From the NCBI GenBank assembly GCA_964509195.1, contig CAZDWJ010000001.1, positions 558,001 to 622,000 on the forward strand: a stretch of DNA of 64,000 bases. The letters run 5' to 3'. Source of the DNA: UBA4802 sp964509195 (GTDB lineage: Bacteria; Spirochaetota; UBA4802; UB4802). Position numbers and translations under genes: made by a program. Below are positions 43,551 through 52,512 of this stretch, one piece after another. Under the pieces are notes generated by a model that worked only from the letters and a program-made list of their open reading frames with translations, was not told where the DNA came from and made no database searches. How positions within the stretch are numbered: position 1 is the first letter of the stretch; the number at the start of each line of letters is the position of its first letter.

Positions 43551-44564
43551 ATGACTAATGATGCAACTGGCATAGTACTTGAAATACAGCGCATGTCCAC
43601 TGAGGATGGCCCGGGGATTCGCACCACTGTGTTCATGAAGGGATGCCCGCTTAAATGCGTGTGGTGCCATAACCCTGAAAGTATAAGCCCAAAACCGCAG
43701 GTACAGTGGATAGGTGCACGCTGCATTGGATGTGAAGCGTGCGTAAAAGCCTGCCCCAACAGTGCATTGTCCTTTGATAATGGAATACAAATTGATCGCA
43801 CAAGATGCAAAGGGTGTGGTGCGTGTACTGAAGTATGCCCGTCAACTGCCATGGAACTATTGGGCAAACGGTGGGATGCTGATGCTTTAGTGCAGGAGCT
43901 TTTGAAAGACAGCGCATATTTTGCAACCTCTGGTGGCGGTATTACAATTTCAGGTGGCGAGTCCACTTTTCAGGCTCATTTTGTAAAAAAAGTACTTGTG
44001 GAACTTAAACACCATGGCATTCACACCGCAATTGATACCTGTGGGATATGCAACCAGCACACACTAGCTATGCTGCTTCCCTATGTTGATCTTGTGCTGT
44101 ACGATCTTAAAGAAATGGATCCTGTAAAGCACCAGGAGTTTACCGGAAAATCAAATTTTAGGGTATTGAATAGTATAAAGTATATCCTTTCATTTATGAA
44201 GGAGCATATTTATCCACGTGAGGTGTGGATACGTACTCCGCTTGTCCCCGTAAAAACTGCACAGGATGAAAATATAGTGGCGATAGCTCATTTTATAAAT
44301 GAGTTGCTTGCCATACATCCCAAAGCCATTACCCGCTGGGATCTGTGTGCATTTAATAATCTTTGCAGGGATAAATACTTGCGATTGGGACTACAGTGGG
44401 AATTTGCACACACACCGCTTTTAACAAAAGAAGAGCTTGAACACTATGGAGAGATTGCACGGCAGCACTGCAATAATCCGGCGATAGTTAAAACAAGCGG
44501 CGCAACACGGATTGAAGAGAAGGAAACTCCGGTAACAAAGCCAAAGACAACGTTTAGGTGTTAA
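43551..44564 (+). CDS. Glycyl-radical-enzyme activating enzyme (radical SAM)
   Basis: 337 residues. The radical SAM motif CPLKCVWC (Cys32, 36, 39) is followed by two extra ferredoxin clusters (CIGCEACVKACP and CKGCGACTEVCP), the architecture of activases for non-PFL glycyl radical enzymes. It abstracts a hydrogen from Gly808 of the partner. The GGGITISGGESTFQ motif binds SAM. Immediately follows the GRE gene with a GGAG ribosome site. The function follows directly from the gene pair. Confidence 0.94.
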   Translation: MTNDATGIVLEIQRMSTEDGPGIRTTVFMKGCPLKCVWCHNPESISPKPQVQWIGARCIGCEACVKACPNSALSFDNGIQIDRTRCKGCGACTEVCPSTAMELLGKRWDADALVQELLKDSAYFATSGGGITISGGESTFQAHFVKKVLVELKHHGIHTAIDTCGICNQHTLAMLLPYVDLVLYDLKEMDPVKHQEFTGKSNFRVLNSIKYILSFMKEHIYPREVWIRTPLVPVKTAQDENIVAIAHFINELLAIHPKAITRWDLCAFNNLCRDKYLRLGLQWEFAHTPLLTKEELEHYGEIARQHCNNPAIVKTSGATRIEEKETPVTKPKTTFRC

Positions 44565-44593
44565 GTATATGATTATATTTAAGGAGCAATACA

Positions 44594-45436
44594 ATGAAAA
44601 CACGAAGATCATTTACCATTGATGAAATTGCAGCACTAAAACCAAATGAAAAAATAGCACTTGTTGCCACAATTAATAATGAAGGATTACCCCATGTGAC
44701 GCTGCTTACATCATTACTTGCGCTTGATGATACGCATATGGCGTTAGGTGAATTTTCAAAAGGTGTAAGTAAGGAATATTTTAAGAAAAATAACAACATT
44801 GGTTTTTTGATTCTTACCATGAAAATGGATATGTGGCGCGGTAAAGCACGCTATACTCATAGCGCACAGGAAGGCCCTGAGTATGAAATGTTCAATGAAT
44901 TTCCCATGTTCAGGTACAATACATACTTTGGTATTAATACGGTTCATTTTTTTGATTTGATTGAAGCAAATGAGAAGGAGAGGCTCCCTTTAGGAGCTAT
45001 CGCAAAAGCGTATATTGCAACACTAGTATCACAGTGGGCTGCCAAACAAAAGAAGGCAGAAAAACCGCTGACGAAACCCGGTTTTGAACTTTTTAACAGA
45101 CTTGATGCACTTAAGTTTGCAGCATGGATTGACAGTGATGGTTTCCCCAGGATTGTGCCGGTATTGCAGGCAAAGGCTTCTGACCCTGGTACGATAGTTT
45201 TTTCTCCATCAGCCTACACTGAAGAATTATTGCAGTTAAGGGAAGGTACACCTGTAGCGTTTTACGCTCTCACAGTAAAGATGGAGAATATACTTACGCG
45301 CTGTATTTTCAAAGGTTATCAAAGATATGGTGTAACGCTTGGCATGTGCGATATCAACTGGGTGTACAATTCAATGCCGCCGGTGCACGGACAGATTTAC
45401 CCGCAGATACCGCTACAACCCGTGAAGGAGTTTTAA
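44594..45436 (+). CDS. Pyridoxamine-5'-phosphate-oxidase-like FMN-binding protein
   Basis: 280 residues. The N-terminal half has the split-barrel flavin fold (EKIALVATINNEGLPHVTLLTSLLALDDTHMALGEFSKGVSKEYFKKN), and the second half repeats a weaker barrel (FAAWIDSDGFPRIVPVLQA). Members bind FMN or F420 and reduce or sense small molecules; substrate unknown. Last gene of the operon, 29 bases after the activase and with AAGGAG before the ATG, so it may process a product of the GRE or protect it (inference). Confidence 0.82.
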   Translation: MKTRRSFTIDEIAALKPNEKIALVATINNEGLPHVTLLTSLLALDDTHMALGEFSKGVSKEYFKKNNNIGFLILTMKMDMWRGKARYTHSAQEGPEYEMFNEFPMFRYNTYFGINTVHFFDLIEANEKERLPLGAIAKAYIATLVSQWAAKQKKAEKPLTKPGFELFNRLDALKFAAWIDSDGFPRIVPVLQAKASDPGTIVFSPSAYTEELLQLREGTPVAFYALTVKMENILTRCIFKGYQRYGVTLGMCDINWVYNSMPPVHGQIYPQIPLQPVKEF

Positions 45437-45449
45437 ATATAAAATATAT

Positions 45450-46637
45450 TCAGTGTTTTTTATTCATTTCTTTATAGATCGCATCTCTCATTACGCATGC
45501 TTCGGCTGCGCGTTGTGGATCAATTTCTATAGCTTTGTTGCAATCGTTTAGTGCTTTCTTATATTCTTTTTTTGACCAGTATGCATCTGCGCGATCTATC
45601 CAGTATCCAATTGACAGGGGACTCAATTCTATTGCTTTACTGTAATCTTTGATTGCTCTGTCAATATCATTTTTAATAAAAAATATATGCCCTCGCCATG
45701 CATAGGCCTCGGCTTCATTAGGGTTAAGTATTATGGCTTTATTCAAATCTGCCATAGCTTTATCATATTCCTTATTAAAAACATACAATTCCCCGCGTTC
45801 AGTGTAGTATGCTGAAACGTTGGGATCTAATTCTATTGCTTTATCAAAATCTTCCAGGGCACGAGTATATTCAGCTGTAATAAATTTATATGACAGGGCT
45901 CTTTGAAAGTAGGCTTGAGCCAGTTCTGGATTTATTTCAATTGCTTTGTTATAGTCCTTCATGGCATTATCATAGTTTCCTTTTTTATAATAAGCAATAC
46001 CACGATAAATATATACACTGGCAAACTCAGTATTCTGTGCGATAGCTCTAGTAAAAAATTCAATTGCCATGCTGTATTTACCCTGGTTGTAATATTGCAT
46101 ACCGCTTTTAAAATATTCAGCTGCCTTTTGAGAAATGTCTTTGGTGATATCTTTGATAAAGCTGTCATTTTCCTGCCAGTCTTTTTTCATGGTAGCGTTA
46201 GCTGTAGCTACAATTTTTCCTGTATTTGCATCAATGGCGCGAGCATTTACTTCAATTTGTTTACTGTTTATGTATGTAAATGAACCAGTAATAATCATAT
46301 CAGCAGCAACCAATTTGCCCAGAGACTTAGCAGAATCAATATCAACTACTCCTGATATCTGTAGTGCGTGTTCGTTAAAAACGGTATCAAGTTTATTGCG
46401 TTCAACAACTGTAATATTTTTGTTATTTGCTAAAAACGTGATAAGCCGTTCCTGAATGATTGAAGATGCAGGCTGTGTTTGCCCATTGGTGCATGAGAAA
46501 CCTACTACTGCAACGGTATTTTTGTTTAAATGGGCATTAAGAGTTGAGGCTAATTCCTGAAGATTTTCCTGTGCAATAAGAGGAGCCGGGAATAACGATA
46601 ATACAAAAATAGCTATAAGTATTTTAGGTGAGTTCAT
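45450..46637 (-). CDS. Periplasmic CsgG/FlgO-like domain protein with TPRs
   Basis: 395 residues with a signal peptide (cleavage near LIAQE). Residues about 35-165 look like the CsgG/FlgO fold (TVAVVGFSCTNG, IQERLITFLANNKNITVVERNKLD, AADMIITGSFTYI). Six TPR units then fill about 170-390 (AIEFFTRAIAQNTEFASVYIYRGIAYYKKG and repeats). A periplasmic or outer-membrane adaptor is likely. No curli or flagellar gene is near, so no pathway is claimed. It converges on the GRE operon. Confidence 0.88.
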   Translation of the reverse strand: MNSPKILIAIFVLSLFPAPLIAQENLQELASTLNAHLNKNTVAVVGFSCTNGQTQPASSIIQERLITFLANNKNITVVERNKLDTVFNEHALQISGVVDIDSAKSLGKLVAADMIITGSFTYINSKQIEVNARAIDANTGKIVATANATMKKDWQENDSFIKDITKDISQKAAEYFKSGMQYYNQGKYSMAIEFFTRAIAQNTEFASVYIYRGIAYYKKGNYDNAMKDYNKAIEINPELAQAYFQRALSYKFITAEYTRALEDFDKAIELDPNVSAYYTERGELYVFNKEYDKAMADLNKAIILNPNEAEAYAWRGHIFFIKNDIDRAIKDYSKAIELSPLSIGYWIDRADAYWSKKEYKKALNDCNKAIEIDPQRAAEACVMRDAIYKEMNKKH

Positions 46638-47043
46638 TATTGGTTCCTTTTAAATAATTGTAATATAATATGCTTGATTATTATATTTTAGTTGTGCCGG
46701 ATGTTCTTACAATAATTTTTTATATATTATTATAAAAATTGTAACTATTCACCTTTATACATACAGTACCTATTTTTTAAGAAGGCTTTGCAAAGCATTT
46801 AAAACGTTTTCATTATGTTTCTTAATAGTTGAGATAGAGACTAAGCATAATGCAATCCGTTATCAATGTTCATGAAACAATCAATGCACCTATTCTAAAG
46901 TGTGATATTGGCTCCTGCTAAGTCTGTTGCCTGGTGGGACGTATTGGTATTATGCTGTATGTTGCACGTCAAACTTGAATTTGCAAAGTAATAGCAGGAT
47001 AAAGTATAAAAATAGGTTGACAATAACCTGGCAAATGCTAAAT
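46638..47043. other. Intergenic region before tetR
   Basis: About 400 AT-rich bases. A TTGACA at 47017-47022 with TAAATT 16 bases later may be the tetR promoter. No gene or RNA that I can support. Confidence 0.4.
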
Positions 47044-47063
47044 TGTACCAACTGGTCAGTACA
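47044..47063. promoter_or_regulatory. Candidate TetR operator
   Basis: TGTACCAACTGGTCAGTACA is a 20-base imperfect palindrome (14 of 20 symmetric, with perfect TGTAC/GTACA ends) between the putative promoter and the tetR start. Confidence 0.45.
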
Positions 47064-47075
47064 GAGTATGCTAAA

Positions 47076-47693
47076 ATGGCTGCGAAAGGGAAAGTAACAA
47101 AACAGTATGTAATTGCCAAAATCATTGAGCATGTTCATCTTAATGGATTTTCTGAGACAAGTATAAATGATATTATTGCTATAACGGGAGTAAAAAAAGG
47201 AAATTTATATTTCCATTTCAAAAACAAAGAAGAGCTCATCTTAGAAGCTCTCAAGGAAGCTCACAAGCAATATATGGAATATCTTTCTTATCACACGCAA
47301 ACTGAACACAATCCACTAAACAAAATTATTGCGATGCTTGATGCTGTGTATGCGTATCATATAAAACGAAAGTTCAGAGGCGGATGTATATTTGGTAATA
47401 CTGCATTGGAAATGGCTGATAAAAGCAGCACATGTCGCAAATTTATTCATGAAGTTTTTGTACAATGGATTGAATGGATAGCAACAAATTTAGAAGCTGC
47501 TGTGGCAAAACGGCTTTTGATAGCCAACACACCTGTTCAGGAGCTATCGAACTATATTGTTGCTGCGCTTGAGGGAGGAATATTGCTGTCAAAGGTTACA
47601 AAAAAACCTGAGAATTTACACTACACTATACAGAGCATAAAAGGATTACTTGCATCATATAGAACTTCTAAATACGCAAAACGGAGAATGTAA
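47076..47693 (+). CDS. TetR-family transcriptional regulator
   Basis: 205 residues from the ATG at 47076. Helix-turn-helix: FSETSINDIIAITGVKKGNLYFHFKNKEELI. The C-terminal domain with GGCIFGNTALEMADKSS is of the TetR_C group found with NemR/AcuR-like regulators, where that Cys region can be redox- or electrophile-sensitive. The stop overlaps the next start (TAATG), so the QueG-like protein is translated with it. A longer TTG start at 47043 would include the operator and is rejected. Confidence 0.9.
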   Translation: MAAKGKVTKQYVIAKIIEHVHLNGFSETSINDIIAITGVKKGNLYFHFKNKEELILEALKEAHKQYMEYLSYHTQTEHNPLNKIIAMLDAVYAYHIKRKFRGGCIFGNTALEMADKSSTCRKFIHEVFVQWIEWIATNLEAAVAKRLLIANTPVQELSNYIVAALEGGILLSKVTKKPENLHYTIQSIKGLLASYRTSKYAKRRM

Positions 47694-48811
47694 TGGTATC
47701 AAAACAAGATATTATTGATAAAGCACGCGAACTACAATTTGATGACATTGGATTTGCAGGTGTGGAGCCTTTTGATGAACATAAACGGTTTTTAACAGCA
47801 ATACCTGATAATTTTACTTGGGCCGGCATATTTGGATTGCCGCTAGAAGAAAGCTGCAATCCATCTACTATACTTCCACAGGCAAAGACGATTATTGTAC
47901 TGCTAGAAAATTATTATAAATATTCATTTCCAAAAGTAATGGAGCCGTACTTTGGGAGATGTTACATGGACGATGACCGTGTCACAAAAGATGGGCTCAC
48001 GGTGCGTATTAGGCAATTTGTTGCTTTTTTGCGAGAGCATGGTATTCAGGCAAAGGTGAGTTTTTCCATTCCGCAAAAAGCCGCAGCAGCACGTGCAGGT
48101 ATTGGGAATTTTGGTAAAAATTGCTTATTGTATGCTAATACAGCAGCACGTAAAAGCTCATGGGTCAGTCCTATTACCATTGTAGTGGATAATGAGTTTG
48201 AAGCTGATGAACCAACTGTTGGCATTGGGTGCCCACAGTGGTGTCGCAATGCCTGTGTGGCTGCCTGTCCCACTAAAGCGTTGAAGGGCAATTGCACTAT
48301 TGATTCAAAAAAGTGCATTTCGTATCTCACATATTTTGGAGAAGGCATTACGCCACTGGAATTACGTGAAGCTATGGGGTTGTATGTGTATGGCTGCGAT
48401 AGATGCCAGGAGGTGTGCCCAAGAAATAAACCTTGGATGTCACAAACGTTAGCACTTAACCCACGCGTTGAGGCAAAGCAACAGTATTTTGATCTTGTTA
48501 AGCTTTTACATATGGATGAGGCATATTTTTTAAACTACATTCAGCCTCATATGTTTTATATGCCGGTGACTGATCTATGGCGATGGAAAATGAATGTTGC
48601 CCGTGTAATGGGCAATAGCCTTGACAATCAATTTGTATCCGAACTAATCAAAGAATTTGAAGAAAACAGTGATGACAGAGTATGCGGTATGATTGCCTGG
48701 GCGTTAGGAAAATTGGGCGGGATACAGGCAAAGGAAGCTTTAGAGAGGTGGAGGGGTAAGGTTGAAGGAATGGTGTGGGAAGAGATAGAGAGGGCGTTAG
48801 TGGTGATGTAG
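47693..48811 (+). CDS. QueG-like 4Fe-4S protein lacking the catalytic Asp
   Basis: 372 residues. The C-terminal half closely follows epoxyqueuosine reductase: the ferredoxin pair CPQWCRNACVAACPTKAL ... KKCISYLTYF ... YGCDRCQEVCPRNKPW, then a HEAT-like tail. In QueG a catalytic Asp precedes a Pro (VDxxP); here the matching stretch reads SFSIPQKAAAARAGIGNFGKN, with Phe at the Asp position. It is therefore probably a corrinoid/Fe-S reductase paralogue with another substrate rather than true QueG. Coupled to the tetR gene in front, which suggests inducible expression. Confidence 0.8.
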   Translation: MVSKQDIIDKARELQFDDIGFAGVEPFDEHKRFLTAIPDNFTWAGIFGLPLEESCNPSTILPQAKTIIVLLENYYKYSFPKVMEPYFGRCYMDDDRVTKDGLTVRIRQFVAFLREHGIQAKVSFSIPQKAAAARAGIGNFGKNCLLYANTAARKSSWVSPITIVVDNEFEADEPTVGIGCPQWCRNACVAACPTKALKGNCTIDSKKCISYLTYFGEGITPLELREAMGLYVYGCDRCQEVCPRNKPWMSQTLALNPRVEAKQQYFDLVKLLHMDEAYFLNYIQPHMFYMPVTDLWRWKMNVARVMGNSLDNQFVSELIKEFEENSDDRVCGMIAWALGKLGGIQAKEALERWRGKVEGMVWEEIERALVVM

Positions 48812-48920
48812 AAGTGTATTATTTACAGAAAAGATTTAATAAGAGAATACCACAACATTCAAATTCTTTTGTATTACGGTTTACTGATGTTAAGATCTTA
48901 TTGTACAATGTGTATAATTC

Positions 48921-48949
48921 TTGACAAATCTAAAATTAGAATTTATATT
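48921..48949 (+). promoter_or_regulatory. Strong sigma70-like promoter
   Basis: TTGACA (48921-48926), 17 bases, TATATT (48944-48949): one of the best -35/-10 pairs in the window. It overlaps the 5' end of the truncated DUF4143 frame and may drive it and the acyl-CoA hydrolase gene. Confidence 0.6.
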
Positions 48950-49466
48950 AGCAACTATGGTAGGAGTTTCACAGCCTACAGTGAAAAAGTGGATGTCACT
49001 GTTAGAAATGAGTGGAATTATTTTTTTATTGCCACCCTACCATAAAACTTTTAACAAACGTCTAATAAAAACGCCAAAGATATATTTTGTAGATACGGGA
49101 CTCTTGTGTTTTTTGCTTTCAATTCGTTCAGCAAAAGAGTTAAAAGGACATCCCTTGTATGGCAATATCTTTGAAACATTTATAATTTCTGAACTCTACA
49201 AACGCATTGCTCATACTGGCACAATACCCCCTCTTTATTTCTGGCGTGATAGAACTGGCAATGAAGTAGATCTTTTGATTGAAAATGGGCAAAAACTTTT
49301 AGCAATAGAAATAAAAGCAGCGCACACATACAATCCAGACTATGCTTCTCATATCACTAAGTTTTTTGCAATTGGCAATACACACAGGGGGTTGGTGCTG
49401 TATGCTGGCAAGCAGGCATTTGGACTTAATTCTTCAGTTCCTACTATTCCCTGGTACATGCTATGA
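48921..49466 (+). pseudogene. 5'-truncated AAA ATPase, C-terminal DUF4143 part only
   Basis: The 181-codon frame encodes only the C-terminal half of the common AAA_14/DUF4143 ATPase: GVSQPTVKKWMSLLEMSGIIFLLPPYHK, RLIKTPKIYFVDTGLLCFLL, GNIFETFIISEL, FWRDRTGNEVDLLIE. The P-loop half is missing; an in-frame stop lies just upstream of 48921. The first plausible internal ATG is 48957. The remnant still overlaps the next gene's start as ATGA, and the strong promoter before it may keep it transcribed. Family function is unknown; such genes are often mobile. Confidence 0.8.
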
Positions 49467-50509
49467 GTGCTGATGTTATATTGAAGCATAATCCCGCGTC
49501 TCTTTCTATTATTCTTAACAGGCCACAGGCTATCAACAGCCTAACCATTCCAATGATTGATGCTATCGCGCAGGCGCTGCACGATGCAATTCACAATGAA
49601 TCAATTTATTTTGTTATTCTTTATGGCTATGGGACTAAGGGCTTTTGTGCGGGTGGTGATATCAAGAAGCTCTATCAGGCGTCGGTTGATGGCGATAGTA
49701 ACTATATAAAAGAGTTTTATTCCAAAGAATATGCACTTGATTATCTCATCCATACATATCCCAAACCGGTCATTGTGTGTTCGCATGGCATTACGATGGG
49801 TGGGGGAATGGGGCTGGCTGCTGGTGCAACGCGAGTAGTGGTGACAGAGCACACTGTGATGGCAATGCCTGAGTCTCGCATTGGATTTTTCCCTGATGTT
49901 GGGTCAACTGGGTGGCTTTTTAAAAAATGCAAACAAGGCTATCCAAAGTATTTAGCACTTACCGGGGATGAATTGCATGGTAGAGAGTGTGTGCGTGTAG
50001 GGTTGGCACATTACCAGGTATTATCGTACACATTACCGCAATGTATTGAAGAGCTTGAACAGTTTTTGCCTCAATCACGCCAAGTGGTACTGGAAATTGA
50101 TGCAATCATACAAAAATATTCAACAGAAGTACACAAAGAGAACACTGAAAAAGATTTGTGGGTTGCACAGTACTTTGATACCGACGGTCTGCTTCAAAGT
50201 ATTTTAACGACACTTGCGCAATGTTCCACCCAGCACGATTTGTGTAGCGGTGTATTTAGCCGTATCGCTGAACGCTCGCCTACCTCACTGGTGATGACAG
50301 AACTTTTACTTACTGCAAATAGAGGAAGACCGCTTGATGAAGTATTAGCCCGTGAGCTAAAGGCTGCAGTGTTTATGACACAGCATCACGATTACCGTGA
50401 GGGGGTCAGAGCCAGGATAATAGATAAGGACAACACACCACAGTGGCAGCCTTCAAAAATTGAAGATGTTGATAGTTCGTTATTACAGAAGGTAATATGT
50501 GGTGATTAA
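49463..50509 (+). CDS. Enoyl-CoA hydratase/isomerase, 3-hydroxyisobutyryl-CoA hydrolase-like
   Basis: 348 residues of the crotonase superfamily. GFCAGGDIKKLY (oxyanion-hole region), SHGITMGGGMGLAAG and MPESRIGFFPDVGSTGWL match the HIBCH subgroup, which hydrolyses 3-hydroxyisobutyryl-CoA in valine breakdown; length also fits HIBCH rather than plain hydratases (~260). The catalytic Glu is in MPES. It starts inside the ATGA overlap with the DUF4143 remnant and overlaps the convergent M28 gene by four bases. No other valine-pathway gene is nearby. Confidence 0.88.
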   Translation: MSADVILKHNPASLSIILNRPQAINSLTIPMIDAIAQALHDAIHNESIYFVILYGYGTKGFCAGGDIKKLYQASVDGDSNYIKEFYSKEYALDYLIHTYPKPVIVCSHGITMGGGMGLAAGATRVVVTEHTVMAMPESRIGFFPDVGSTGWLFKKCKQGYPKYLALTGDELHGRECVRVGLAHYQVLSYTLPQCIEELEQFLPQSRQVVLEIDAIIQKYSTEVHKENTEKDLWVAQYFDTDGLLQSILTTLAQCSTQHDLCSGVFSRIAERSPTSLVMTELLLTANRGRPLDEVLARELKAAVFMTQHHDYREGVRARIIDKDNTPQWQPSKIEDVDSSLLQKVICGD

Positions 50510-51660
50510 TACTGTTTAATAACCTCTGAAAGTGTCTTTATCATTGTGTGGATATTTTCCATTGAAACGCGCCTAAGGTTATCCTTTGTGCTGTGGAGAC
50601 CACTTACATCGTAGCCCTCATTTGCAAAGCCAACGGTAATGGCAGGGATACCTTCGCGCATAAACATAATAGAGTCGTCGGTGAGTTTGGGCAATGTGCT
50701 AATATCTTTTTTTGTTACCGTATGGTAAGCGTTAGCAAGCCTTTGAATCAGGTTGCTATCGGCACCATAAAATTTAAGCATTACTCCGGCTTTTTGCCAG
50801 TACACCATATTTCCGGGCTCACCTACAAGCTCTAAATTTATGACCGATAGCTCCTGTGGCTTTTTCTTAGATAAAAGCTTTTTAACATACCATTTGGCAC
50901 CTTGTAGATTAATTTCTTCAGCGGTGGTAAACACAATCTCCACGTTGAGCGATTTGTTTACTACTGCACCTTTCTTTATGTTATTGGCAAGTCCTAAAAG
51001 AGCAACCACGGATGAAGCGTTATCGATAGCTCCGTATGATTGCTGTTTTAAAAATATAAATCCTCCCATGGCAACAGCCACTAGAAGCCACTCAATAATA
51101 AATAACAGCACAATTATTGCAGCAATGCGCTTAAACAATGGTTTTGCTAAAAACGCGAATTTTTTTGTTAAAACCAAACCAAGAAGCATAAGTAATCCTG
51201 CCAGAATGCTTGGAACAATGAACTGGTATATTTTAGCCCGGTCGACATGGTCAAATATATCGGTTTTGGAATCGTAGTGTGCAACAAGAACCAGCGTATG
51301 TGTTGCCTGATTTTGTGGGAATGAAACAATTATATTTGTACTTTGTTTTGGAACAATCCACGAAACAACAGGTTTCACAAGCTCAAACTCACAGATAAGA
51401 ATAAACGGAATACTCAAAAGAAACACTAAACCAGCTAAAATCTTTTGTTTTTTTACACACCAGGCAAAAAGAAGTGCAAGCAGTAAACATAAAAGCCCGG
51501 CAATGAGCATGATGTACGGGTAAATAGTTACATGTTGCAGCTCAAAGGGGATACCATGTTGAGCAAGTATATCCTGTATATACTGGGCAACCTTATCCAG
51601 TGTATCGCTGTGATTAGGCCGTGGTATGGATATTTGTTTTAAAATTTCATAAAGGTTCAT
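50506..51660 (-). CDS. Membrane M28-family zinc peptidase
   Basis: 384 residues. About two membrane helices are seen near 28-80 and two more near 155-220. Zinc ligands fit M28: LVAHYDSKTD (His, Asp), GAIDNASSVVALLGLA (bridging Asp), TTAEEINLQGA (Glu pair), and the late His in VSGLHSTKDN. An aminopeptidase-type activity at the membrane is likely. The start at 51660 (MNLYEIL) is chosen because the upstream extension is not protein-like. It follows the lipoprotein gene by 41 bases. Confidence 0.87.
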   Translation of the reverse strand: MNLYEILKQISIPRPNHSDTLDKVAQYIQDILAQHGIPFELQHVTIYPYIMLIAGLLCLLLALLFAWCVKKQKILAGLVFLLSIPFILICEFELVKPVVSWIVPKQSTNIIVSFPQNQATHTLVLVAHYDSKTDIFDHVDRAKIYQFIVPSILAGLLMLLGLVLTKKFAFLAKPLFKRIAAIIVLLFIIEWLLVAVAMGGFIFLKQQSYGAIDNASSVVALLGLANNIKKGAVVNKSLNVEIVFTTAEEINLQGAKWYVKKLLSKKKPQELSVINLELVGEPGNMVYWQKAGVMLKFYGADSNLIQRLANAYHTVTKKDISTLPKLTDDSIMFMREGIPAITVGFANEGYDVSGLHSTKDNLRRVSMENIHTMIKTLSEVIKQY

Positions 51661-51701
51661 AGAAATAGTATGAGTGAAATATGTAATAATGCAACAATAA
51701 T

Positions 51702-52433
51702 TTATTCTACAACTCCACACATAATTTCTAAGGTAGCCTTTTTTCCTTTTATTGTAATGGGGGTATCCGTTTCAGGATCATAACTTATAGGAAATAGCTG
51801 TTTTATTAATACTTTAATAGGACCATTTTCAGCACCCGATTGTATCTCAGTCATGTTATACTCAGATGAAGTAAATCCCTTAGATGTTAACAATTCAACA
51901 ATTTTTCTGGCTGCATTGGAAAGATCAGTATAATCGTCTGTTGTTAAAGGTATTGTTGCTTTTATCATTTTACCTTTCAGCTTCTTTTCCCCAATGCCTT
52001 CAAAGTTCCAGGTAAACTTGGTATCAACTGGTTTTGAAAAGCTTATTCCTTGTATTGTTCCTAATGCAGTCATAAGATCATCAATTTTCTGTGCATCTGT
52101 CTTTTGCCTCTGATATTGTTGTTTGCCACCCTCAAATGTTAAAATGCCATTTTCTATTTTTGCATCTTTGAATATTACAGTTTCTCCTGTACTTAGCTTC
52201 AGTATAAGGTCTTTGTGTTTAATTGACCATGTGCCATCGGTAAATAATCTGCCCCCTAAATACGCAGAAAACCTGTATTCATTGTCTTCAACTGTAAAAC
52301 TCACTTCCTGATATTCCCCCTTGATTGCTTCCCAATCACCAAGAATGTCTTTTTCTGAAATTGTAGTTTTAGTGCATGAAGATAAAAGTAAAGTGGCACA
52401 TAGCAGAATGTAGAGTATAGTTTTTGATTTCAT
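51702..52433 (-). CDS. Hypothetical lipoprotein
   Basis: 243 residues with signal peptide and lipobox LLLSSC. The first part has a lipocalin-like beta pattern (ILGDWEAIKGEYQEVSFTVEDNEYRFSAYLGGRLFTDGTWSIKHKDLILKLSTG), common in small outer-membrane or periplasmic binding proteins. The second half has no match I can name. GGAGGTTAT precedes the ATG. Upstream of the M28 peptidase gene; possibly one operon. Confidence 0.8.
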   Translation of the reverse strand: MKSKTILYILLCATLLLSSCTKTTISEKDILGDWEAIKGEYQEVSFTVEDNEYRFSAYLGGRLFTDGTWSIKHKDLILKLSTGETVIFKDAKIENGILTFEGGKQQYQRQKTDAQKIDDLMTALGTIQGISFSKPVDTKFTWNFEGIGEKKLKGKMIKATIPLTTDDYTDLSNAARKIVELLTSKGFTSSEYNMTEIQSGAENGPIKVLIKQLFPISYDPETDTPITIKGKKATLEIMCGVVE

Positions 52434-52512
52434 ATAACCTCCATAAAACATAGAATTATTTAATAACCTCACCATACAGGCTGTGTTATAAATAGTAGTT
52501 GAGCCTATATTA

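Noticed and set aside
46848..46919. Short plus-strand peptide frame resembling the start of a SRPBCC-type domain (NVHETINAPI)
   Set aside because: Only 23 codons, with no continuation in any frame; similarity too short to support.
47693..48811. Assignment as epoxyqueuosine reductase QueG
   Set aside because: The catalytic Asp position is Phe, and the gene is regulated like an inducible function.
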